Below, in pieces: positions 31,641 through 43,500 of a DNA stretch of 64,000 bases. Both the position numbers and the translations under genes were made by a program. Below the pieces are notes generated by a model. It worked only from the letters and a program-made list of their open reading frames with translations. It was not told the origin of the DNA and searched no databases. The stretch's first letter is position 1. The number at the start of each line of letters is the position of its first letter. The stretch comes from Mytilisepta virgata (taxonomy: Eukaryota > Mollusca > Bivalvia > Mytilida > Mytilidae): positions 14,092,001 to 14,156,000 of the forward strand of contig CM051515.1 in NCBI GenBank assembly GCA_028015205.1, given 5' to 3'.

Positions 31641-33654
31641 TTCAGATAATTCTTCGACTTATATAAAGTACTAGAAGGAATCCGCGATTGTCGCGGGAGA
31701 GGTAAGGGAGTGGATATTTGATAGATCAAAAAGTGGGGAAAAGGTGAAGTCTATTAACAATACTGATGCTGCAGAGCAAAAAAAAAAAAAAATTTTAAGA
31801 GGGAGATTTCGAACAAAAACCTATATGATTGATATCACAGTTTCAATTTTATGCGACAATCTCGGCGGGTGTCTTTAAGGAGGAGAAGACTCGATCATAC
31901 TTTGCTGGTGCAGCTGTTTTTATGGATGGGTGTTCATTGTATATCCCCGTACACAAGATATTGCTATTTACTGGTAACCAATACATTATCTTAACAATAG
32001 AAGTGTATCGTCAATTGCCGCTAGTGTACCGTTAATTGCAGCATGTTGCCATTTACGGTACACCTACATGTATACTATTGCAATAGGTACCAGAAAAGAA
32101 CAATATATATCTGCTGTAAGGGGATGCACAGTGGTGTTAGTCTTAATGTGTATTTTCTTCAACAATTTTGTATTGTCATTATGTCTTTGTTTCCTAAGCT
32201 TTGTCCTTTCCCTTGAACTTTAGGGGACAATCCGGGGGACAACCATTCCATTCTGAGTGTTTATCATGTACACCCTACATGAAGACCAGGCACACCGTAC
32301 ATGTAGGTGTTCAGCCTGTGATCATTTTTTTATTATTTAAGTGACAAACTAACATACTGTAAATGTTCATTGTACACAACGGGGCCTATTATTTATTTAT
32401 TAGTCCAGATAATCATGGCGTCTCAAGGGTATAATTAGTTTTGATTTTTTTGGATCCCTCATCGATGGAATATACGTCCAAGTAAAAATTTTCCAAGACG
32501 GATTAATTATTTGAACTAACCTATTATGTACCATCGGTATTGTGTACACGCCATATGATTTTTGGAAACTCGTTGAGTTGTGGAGGGGGAGGGTGGTGGG
32601 AAAAAAACCCTCCCCACCAGAAATATACCTATTTTTGCTGATTTTGGGAAGTTCCCGTTGCCATGGAATCCAAAGTGAATGCCCCACATACCTAGTAATG
32701 CATGATGTGTTGAAAGTGGGATGCCGTCTTTCCATTAATTCCTATCAAGAGGTAAAACTAAATAAAATTGTATTGTAGGATCAATGTATGGAAGTCCTTG
32801 GAGGCCAAAAGTGCAATTTTGGGCATTTTTGCACAGTTTTGGGTGCTCAAAAGTTCAAAAAAAATTTAAAAATATTTCACACACACTGAGGTATTGAATG
32901 ACCCTTGCTGTTCCTGTACAGCTCATTAGTAAAATTTTCCCAACCCACAATATTCCATTTGGGGCCCAAAAGGCAGCCCATCCCTCCCTCTTAATTCACC
33001 ATTTGTGACAAATGATGGCACCAAGACTATTCTGCATGGTACTGTTAATTCATACATGTGAATTTTGGTCCTAAATGTTACTGCTTCTGTAGCTATAATG
33101 TTTGTCTTGCAATCAAGACCAAAAAAGGTGTATCCAGATATCAGTGGAGAGGATTAGGGGCATACAAATGGCTGGAAAGGGCCATGATGCATTGAGGCAT
33201 CATTCGCCTGGAAAGGGTTAAATGATTATTCCCGTTTTATAGAATGTTAAATTTTACCAAAATAGATACTATCGCAAAAATAAAATTAACTTTAGCAAAA
33301 ATGTGATTTCAAAAGGGGAGATAATGAAATATTAATCATGCGAATAATACTCTTCCCAATGACGAGCGTTTCGCGGTTTTCTAAGAAAAAGAAATTCTCC
33401 TGACAGCAACTTAGGAACTACTGAACGTCACTATTATATGTTATATCTCAAACATTTCCTCAAAATTTCTTCCTTTCTCTAACCCCCCCCCCATCCCCAT
33501 ATAAATTGCTCTAATTAATTATAATGTGGTGTTTATATTCCACGAATGTTTTGTAATTGGTAACCAATTATTAGGAGTATGGCCACTTTCCCCTGTATTT
33601 GTTTTACTCATAACCATTGATTTTTTTTTTTATTTTTAATATTTACCTACTTTT
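31641..33654. other. intergenic DNA without a recognised gene
   Basis: Several short frames on both strands; none has motif or splice support. It separates the 5' end of the PLAC-like gene from the 3' end of the complete nuclear receptor, which point the same way. Confidence 0.45.
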
Positions 33655-34090
33655 TATCGTTAAAGAAATCAAACATTAAATGCTTAATCGTTAACAATTT
33701 CAAGTTTTCTAACTGCAAAGGCATGTACATAGGCGATCTGGGTCAATTTTATCACTGTTTGGAATGTTGTCAAGAATGACATTCAAAACCGTCGTTTGAA
33801 AGGAGTTACATAAACTAACTTACAGCCAAAACAAGTGTCCTTAACGTTGAAAAACTGACTGAAAGACGTTTATTTGGAAAATTTGTAATATGTCTCCCAA
33901 AGCCATATTCAGGTACTAGTATGTGGAAAAAACTTACTTGTTAGTTATTTTTAGCAAATATCTAGAGACCACATCTAAGGCTATGCCTCAAGACATTTTG
34001 AAAAGTTTTCAGCGACTTTTTTGAAAATGACCCTTGAAGTGAAATAAATGCAGGGGAAATGGTCCAACTTCTTAGGGTTTTTTTTGTGCA
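33655..34090. repeat. 3'-flank segment shared by the two receptor genes (copy 1)
   Basis: It aligns in order with 54965-56065 (ttaatcgttaaca, ttggaat.ttg.caagaa, tgtctccaaa/tgtctcccaaa, aggctatgcc, ttttgaaaatg). The second copy carries a TIR element and a SINE that are absent here. It lies about 250 bases past the stop of gene 34343-44783. It could be part of the tandem gene duplication or a dispersed repeat. Confidence 0.75.
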
Positions 34091-34342
34091 CTTCTAATAT
34101 ACATCAACCCAAAATCTCATGACTGACTAGTGTACAACAAAAAAATATTTGTATTTGTATTTAATAACTTTTCTGGATACAATGACAAAACAACGTAAAA
34201 ACCCTGACTGACCAGGGTTAGATTATGTCGCCATGGTAATTAACAAAATAAATCTTGGAATATTATAATACAATGAATCTATTAAAAATATCACAACATT
34301 GTATATAGTTAATATATACATGATATAGTCATGCCATTTTGG

Positions 34343-34581
34343 TTAGTGCTTAATAACGTCCAACACCAAAGGGTGTTCCTGCATTACTGGCCAACTTGCA
34401 CGAATTTCGTGCACATTTTTCGCCACATTTTCCAAGTTTCTCATACTTGTCATACTGTCAAAGATTTGCCAGAGTCTCTGATCTGGATTTTTATAAGATT
34501 TTTTTAATAAACAACGCAAATATTTGATTAGCTGCCATTGAATGTCATCAACCTTGCTTCGAGTTTCTAACTCACATCGAT
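34343..34581 (-). CDS. receptor 1 exon 6: end of ligand domain and AF-2
   Basis: 239 bases, phase 1 to TAA. It reads DRCELETRSKVDDIQW at the start and HPLVLDVIKH at the end. LVLDVI fits the hydrophobic-hydrophobic-x-acidic-hydrophobic-hydrophobic AF-2 core. It carries no long Met-initiated frame, so it was found by homology to receptor 2. Confidence 0.9.
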
Positions 34582-37500
34582 CTGTAATTTAAAAAAAAAA
34601 TATAAGATGGATATATAAGTTGTAATCCGGGAATATCGCTAAGGGATCGTTCAGTATGAATGGAATGTATTACTGATCAGTTATTTTGTTGGTTTGTTTG
34701 TTTGTTTTGTTGGGTTTTTACGCCGTTTTCAGCACATTTGGCTATTTCGCGGCGGCCAGTTTTTATTGGTGGAGGAAGCCGGAGTACCCGGAGAGAACCA
34801 CCGACCTTCGGTAGGAAAATTGGCAATCCTTGTCAATTAAGATCGGTATCGAACACACCCAGCCACAGGGGAGATTCGAACTCACAATCTCAGCGTTGAC
34901 AGGCTAGTGGTCATTAGTAGTCATGACGAACGACCTAGACCACTCGGCCACCGAGGCCCTTATTTTGTTGGTAATTTGTTTTATTTTCTGTTTTTTTGCT
35001 TTTCCTGAGCTGTCTCCGAAAGAAATTAAATTTTCCGTTTTCCACGTACTATTCAATGCTTTCTTTTATTTTATTCTTTTATTACATATTTATTATTTTA
35101 ATAATTTATGTTTTGTGCAAGATTGTTTTTAAAATATTAAATCATGAAGTTGTTTAACAAATCTAAGTATATTTCTCAAAACGAGTTCCTCATTTATTTA
35201 AGGTGTTGAAAATTTTAGCGCTACCATAGTTTCGCTGACCTGGATGGAACCCTACCTGATAGTTCCAAATTAGAATTTTTATATTTTGTAAATTTTACCA
35301 CATATACAGTCGATTCCACTTAATTGCAAACATGTTAATTGCAAAATTCGGTTATTTGTACTTAGAAATGTTAATTCCTGCAGGCTGTGATGTAAGGTCT
35401 CCAATGAGATAAAATTGGCCACGATGTATTAAAGCAGAAGATATTTCTTTAGCAATCAGAAATCAATTTTCGTAGACTTCCGACGGACTATCATCGTTTA
35501 TCGACACTATCCTCATGCATAAATGGTAGGAAAGGATCGGGTGCCGCAAATAAAATCCCTGATATTTTCATTCCGAACTGGAATCAAATCGGGGACCCTT
35601 TGCCTCGTAGTCCCATGCGCTAACTACTACACAACTATTGTTGTTTAGTGATCAGATCATGAGTGAACACATTTTTATACAAAATGAGGAAACTTTAAAG
35701 ACACTTATCCCATAGAAGCTTCATGGTGTTTCAGTAATTTTGACCAATCAAATGCTAGAATGAAGTTCACTTTCTCAAAGACTTGCATGCAAATGTAAAA
35801 TTTATTTAAGGACTGACTGTCGTTATTTTTTTGTTCGTGAATAAATAACGTCAAAAATTTGATGCACACTAAATCACGTGCGAAGCCGGTTATGTTCAGT
35901 GTGCATAACATTTTTATAATTTAATTTAAAAACAACGTGTGAAGTCCCCAAAAATTGCCTTTTAAGACGGCGTGACATCACAGTCAAGGGGATAATTTTG
36001 TTTATTGAAAATAACACAAAACCCTTCATCAATCAGAAACGACCTTACATCTAAAATTAAATTATCTATAAAATTCATAATGTTTTTAGAATACGTCCAT
36101 AATTACCTCCAGTAGTGAGAACAATTGCTCTGAGAAGAGTGACTTCTTCAATATTCATATTATATTTTTGTAGTTTGGTAGTCACTTGACAGATATCGTC
36201 TAAATAGTCCTTTGGCATCAAGCCAAGTAACTCGTCAAAATGGGCATTCACTGACCCACACACAACTTGAAGATCTAGGTTAATTCTTTTGTGAGCTGCC
36301 AGAAACCAATAGTCAGAAAAACATGCTGAAATAAGACCAAAAAAAAATTAATATAATTAAACAATTTCTTCACTACCCCAAAAGAAATACCATGCGGTTT
36401 CAATTCTTTTTTTTTAAATTTTTACTATAAACAACCATGGATGTTCATATATCCGTCTTTTTATCCTAAGTGAAATTGGCCAAATAATTTCACACGAACT
36501 ACACATATTCCTAATAAAAAACAGGGAGCAAAAGCAGGTCCTTCCATTGGATTTACTCCTCTTTTACGTGAACACCATATCATCTGTGCGAATTATACAC
36601 AACTGGATTCCGTAAAGCAATCATTCTTCAACACTCGTTGATATCGTGTCTTAGAATTTTACATATTTAAACAGAGCACGCTGTATTGGCCACATTTGAC
36701 GAACAATTGTTTAAAATACTTTTGTGATGGCCTACCGTTCTTTTTCATAAATATTAATGGTGTTTAAAATTTGCGTCTCGTTAAATTTTAATGAGTCATC
36801 ATGCGATTTTCACCCATATAGCATGTACAGTAGAACCTTTGGATAACAGCTCATCTAGTGTACTAAAAAATGATTAATAAAATATGTAAATTTATTTACA
36901 GATGTTGGTGATAATCAGTGTATAAACTTTTAAGTGTTATCTTACAAATAACTTGTACAAGCAGTCATGATATATGTTAGGTTGAAAAAAAAACTCACAT
37001 TTTAAAAGCGAAAGTTGGTCTTTTGTAGACAATTCAACAAAACCTGGAATAACTCTTACAAATTCCACCATATTGCGAATATTTTTCTCCATACTCGTGG
37101 CTATTCTGCCCATTTTTTCATACCGATTTCCGAGGTCTAAGCCAGTTTCACTGTAAACTTCCTCGTACACATGGTAAGGCAAAGATTTCATTTCTCCAAA
37201 CATTTCTTGTTTTTCTTTATATCTTGTCTAAAAAAACATAAAAAAAAATAATTAGAAAATTTTAACTAAAAGGAGGTCATGGCTCTATTTGTGTTTACCT
37301 AGACCTTTTATCTAGTCAGACGAGTCTACACTGGATTTCTTATCAAACTAGTCCACAACATGCGTCATAAATAGCAGAAAAGAAGGGCGAAAAATTTACT
37401 ATTTGTAATTCCTAATCAAAGGTTCTGAACTGAGACTGGAATCAATTTAAATATAACGAAATTTAAATTCTTCAAGATTCTGGACACATTATACCGACGC

Positions 37501-40500
37501 CGAGTCGACCAGTCTTTGCTCCTATTCCTAGATTCTTGGCAGAGAAGCAGCAAATACCAATTGTGATGCCTTTTGTTTGACCCGCGACATTCCGTACACG
37601 AGGTAACTCGAATAACTCAAGCCGTTTCCGTTCGGGTTACATGTACACTCGAGGCGAGCACGCTACCACGAGACTACCGAGGTGGTCCCAATAGAAATAA
37701 AATGTGTTTGTGTCAATGAAACCATCTACCACTTATGAATAACATATCTTGAATAGCTTAACTATATTAACCCTACCGGAAATGCGACTTCTATGGCTTG
37801 CTTTCGCATGCGTGACAAAAAAAAATCAATGAGGATGTCCACTTAATATCATTTAAAATTATGTTTTGGTCTTTGAACAACGTTTTAGGCCTTGTGCACA
37901 ACTGATGAGTCGAAATATGCACATCTTGTGCAACAAATTTGATATCAAAGAATTCATTTTAACCACTGAGTCTACACCGCTGTTGGTGGACTCCAAGTCC
38001 CCGAGGGTATCCCCAGCTCAGTTGCTAGTATTTCGATACTAGCCCGAAATTGATACTTTAAATTTACTGCTACAAAAACTTTAAAGTGTGAAAAACTAAG
38101 GAGTATCTCCCTCGTGTATAGCTGTTCTTATATGGTTTTGGCATAACCCCTTTTGGTCATTTTGGTATTTTTGAATTGCTCTTCAACCTTTTGGATTATT
38201 GTTTGGTTTTCAACTTTTAGGCCTTGAGCACATCTAATGAGTCGTAAATCGACAAAATGCGCACATCTTGTGCATCAAAAATTCATTCATACAACTTACA
38301 TATATTTCTCTCTGTTGCTCTAATAATGTATTAGGCTCAAAACTTTTTCTGAAATCTGGAATGAGTTTTTCCTGCACTTGGATTAGTTTTTCTACAATTT
38401 CATATACTTCCTTTTCCTCTGTACTGATATCGGAAAGATTGTTATTCACTAAATCCTTGTTTCTCAGCTGTATCACTTCTTTTGTGTCTTTAAATTTTTT
38501 CTCATATGTGTATCTTCCCGTCTTTATTGCTGAAATCAAATTTTGCTGTTGAAGTTACATTTATCTTTTCCGTGTACCACTTAATTAAAACTATACACAA
38601 AGATTGTCACATTTCACATCAAAGCAATTCTCAGTAGATGGAATGATCGTGTTTATTGGTGTTTTACACCGGGCTATATATATCGGGGTTCCAAATTATT
38701 ATAGGTGGAGATGGTTGGAGTGCCCAGCGAAACAGCCGACCTCGCAATCCTGTCAATTAACAATTGGAATCGAAAACCTGTGGCATCATTTGGATTTAAA
38801 CTTACAACCTCGATGTTGACAGGCTAATGATATAAATTATAGTTATGATGAACAACACATACCAGCCCGTCGACCATAGGAATAACAGATGTCATACCTA
38901 ATACTGTTTGTTTGTTTAGTTGGGGTTTTACGCCGTTTTCAGCACATTTGGCTATTTCGCGGCGGCCAGTTTTTATTGGTGGAGGAAGCCGGAGAACCCG
39001 GAGAGAACCACCGACGTTCGGTAGGAAAATTGGCAATTCTTGTCAATTTAGATCGGAGTCGAACACACCCAGCCACATGTGAGATTCGAACTCACAACCC
39101 CAGTGATAACTGGCTAGTGATAATTAGTAGTCATGACGAACTACCTAGACCACTCGGCATCGAGGCCCCCATACCTAGACTGAAACTTTTCCAAAGCCAC
39201 ACAACTGAATTATACCCAAGTTGATTAATTCAAACAATTCTGTTTGTATTATTATAACACCTAATGGGTCAATTTACATCGTTATATTAAAATGCCATAC
39301 CAGAATGTTCGAATTTCCATGATAAATGGGGCGAATAACCTGTGTTTAAAGTCTACATGTTTACATGTTAAATTTTTTCTACCACACTGCTTCTCATTAA
39401 ATAAAAATAGATGAAAAGATGAATGGTAGGCTATATAACAATGTATATCCCCGGGGTTCAATAAAGACTGAATATCCGTATAAAAGACGTATGAGAATAA
39501 AACGGTGATATAGTTCTATGGACTATTTTACATCTATATTTGGATTAATGACAACATGAAATTTCCACATAACAAAACAAAATTTTAAACAAAACACGTA
39601 TTAAGAAGAAACATGAGAAATAAAAAGCCTATTATGTCCTCACTAACAAAATTTTAAACAAAACACGAATTATGAAGAAACATGAGAATTAAGAGCATAT
39701 AAATGTCTTCACTTCTAATTACAATATAATAGTTCTTTTTTCATCATCCTTCAATCTCTTACTTCAAAGATGTCATTATGAAAATAAGTTCTTATGCGGA
39801 TATAGTGCACCTGAACTCAACGAGAAAAAAATGTATTCTGATTGGATCGAACTCAAGTATCTACAAAAACCTTCAAGTTCTGTTCTATTTAAGAAAAAAA
39901 TTGTATTTCTTCTGAATTTAACTATTTTATCATTTATTTTTGTTTGTTTGTTTGTTTAGTTGGGGTTTTATGTCGTTTTCAGCACATTTGGCTATTTCGC
40001 GGCGGTCAGTTTTTATTGGTGGAGGAAGCCGGAGTCCCCGAGAGAACCACCTACCTTCGGTAGGAAAATTGGCAATCCTTGTCAATTTAGATCGGAGTCG
40101 AACACACCCCGCCATAGGTGAGATTCGAACTCACAACCCCAGTGTTGACAGACTAGTGATCATTAGTAGTCATGACGAACTACCTAGACCACTCGGCCAC
40201 CGAGGCCCCCATACCTGGGCTGAAACTTTTCCCAAGCCACACAAATGAATTATACCCAAGTTGATTAATTCATACAATTCTGTTTGTATTATAACACCTA
40301 ATGGGTCAATTTACATAATTATATTAAAATGCCATACCACAATATTCGAATTTCCATGATAAATGGGGCGTATAAACCTGTGTTTAAAGTCTACATGTTT
40401 ACATGTTAAATTTTTTCTACCACACTGCTTCACGTTAAATAAAAATAGATGAAAAGATGAATGCTAGGCTATACAACATTATATTCCCTTCAATGCAGAC

Positions 40501-43500
40501 TGAATATCCGTATAAAAGACGTATGAGAATAAAACGGTGATATAGTTCTATGGACTATTTTACATCTATATTTGGATTAATGACAACACGAAATTTCCAC
40601 ATAACAAAACAAAATTTTAAACAAAACACGTATTAAGAAGAAACATGAGAAATAAAAAGCCTATAATGTCCTCACTAACAAAATTTTAAACAAAACACGA
40701 ATTATGAAGAAACATGAGAATTAAGAGCATATAAATGTCCTCACTTCTAATTACAATATGATAGTTCTTTTTTCATCATCCTTCAATCTCTTACTTCAAA
40801 GATGTCATTAGGAAAATAAATTCTTATACGGATATATAGTGCACCTGAACTCACCGAGAAAAAAATGTATTCTGATTGGATCGAACTCAAGTATCTACAA
40901 TAACCTTCAAGTTCTGTTCTGTTTAAGAAAAAAAATGTATTTCTTCTGAAATTTAACTATTTTACCATTTATTTTTGTTTGTTTGTTTGTTTAGTTGGGG
41001 TTTTACGCCGTTTTCAGCACATTTGGCTATTTCGCGGCGGCCAGTTTTTGTTGGTGGAGGAAGCCGGAGTACCCGGAGAGAACCACCGACTTTCGGTAGG
41101 AAAATTGGCAATCCTTGTCAATTAAGATCGGAGTCGAACACATCCCGCCACAGGTCCATTTATTTTTGCAAAGCGATTTAAAGAAATATGATATACGTTA
41201 GTGTAAAATACATTTTTCAATTTCTAAAGCAGTCAATATCTCCTCCATTCTAACCCATTAATACTTTCTGCTCTGCCCCACTGAATCTTTTTGTGTTCTC
41301 GTATATTTAATGTTCATTGCCAACACAAAGACATAATATGTATCCATTCGTTTAATCATTGATCTGGAGATATTTTCTTTCCATTATAACCATAAATGGG
41401 GCTCCCAAAGGGTTAAAAACGACCTGCGACCTCACCGCTGTTAGAAGGCTACTTTCGACCTGTTGGTGTCTTAAAAACGACCTCCGACTTGGCCCACTCT
41501 AAAAACGACCTTCCCATTGAGATGTACCAACCTTCGCATTTTAAAATCGAACTGCAACCTGGACAGTATTTTTAAAACGATCTTCCGACCTTGTGTTGTT
41601 TTTTTAGGCGACCTTGCGACCTGGGGGAGGGGGTTACTATTCGGGAGCCTCATACATATACTTTTATTATTATACCGATAAAGATATTTTTCAAATTGTG
41701 TCCATACACGTGCGTTTGTTCTAAATTTCATAGTTGTCTAAAAACAGAAAATCACAACACCAGAAATAGTTGTTTTAACCGAAATTGCATGTTTGGTAAA
41801 AAAATGTTTACCTGTCATTTAATGTTGATTCTGTCAAAATTCATGATTGGTCCAAAATATTAGAAACTAAGAAATATTTGCATGCGCATTATTTTTCAGT
41901 AAATGTACGTCCACTGCTTCATGTAATTTTTGACAACCAATTATTCCGTGAGGAAATCATTTTGTGTTTCCCTTTTGCATGTTTTGTATTTGTATAGAAA
42001 AAATGTTTTATAAGTTTCATGAAAATAAAGATATGTATTTCATATTTAATATCGAGCAGATTAACGAACTTTTTCAGATGTGAAGAGTGTTTATATACAG
42101 ATTCGTGTCGAAGACTAAGCTGGGGGCCTCGGTGGCCGAGTGGTCTCGGTAGTTCGTCATGCACGACTACTAATGATCACTAGCCAAATGGGCTGAAAAC
42201 GGCGTTAAACCCCAACTAAACAAACAAAACAAAGACTAAGCTGAGGTCACAAGAAGATTTAAGATTCATCTTAAAGACTTAATTTTTACACAGACATGAG
42301 TAAAAGCTAGGACGCTTACAGTGTTAAATTTCTACCTTTATATATGCTTTATAATTGTATTGATATTGATATTCATACAGGGAACTCAAGACGATCTGGT
42401 TTGTTTAACTTCTGTCTGATTCATTTAATTGTACTTGAGCAAATAAAATGTGTTTGAACTAAATCTTCATGTTGTGTTTACACTACTGTTTTGATCAATT
42501 TTATAAATTGAATCTGTACATATATAATTTTTTAAGGACGATTGAATCTAGATTTATAAAATCCATGCATTTTTTGTTATATATTTTCATACCGTGCGTG
42601 TGGGAGTAGGATCGAAAAAAAAAACTCGTCAGACCTATTACCGTTACCTGTGTTTGTTGATTGTTGTGGACGATAGACATATGATTTATAGTCATGTAAA
42701 TTTTATGAAAGGATTGTGTGATTGAATGGAAAGTGTCAAATTCAATCACTATTTTTAGATGATGCGGCAAAGAAGAAAAAAATGAAATGAAGTTTAAAAT
42801 TTCTGAATAAACATGCATTTAGGTTTTATATTCCAAAAGAGCATGCACAATTTAAATATTTATATGGTTCACTGTACACAGTATACTAAAGTGCAGGTAC
42901 AATTTAAATATTTATATGGTTCACTGTACACAGTGTACTAAAGCGCAGGTATAATTTAAATATTTCTATGGTTCACTGTACACAGTATACATTCGGTAAT
43001 GTAAATACGGCTTTACATGTCAGTTGGTTAGGCTGCACCCTACAAAAATTTCCTATAAATTGAACTTGGAGGAATGTTTGATTTAAAAAAATTGTTCAGG
43101 GGCAAGAGATGCACATTTTTCAAATATTTTTTAAACAAATGTGCAGATCTATGATAGCTGATCATCATGATCATGATGAATCTTGAATGAATTTCTTATG
43201 TTGCATTGTGCATTATATATTTGTTTGTGTATGTTTTGCATTCTGACCCTACTTGGGTGTAATAATTGCACATAAATAAATATAAATTTAACGTGCAGGC
43301 ATGTTTCATTTTGTAAAACATCATTTCAACCAGCACATACACATTATATTATTTTAGCTTATTGAATTTTGGTAAAAAAAATATGAGGTAAATCTATATT
43401 TTAATACCTTCCTGGGACATTCCCACATCAAGACATTTTTGATACCGACAAAATGCACACATGGATCTTCTCCCTGGGCCAATGGTACAGTTTTTATCTT

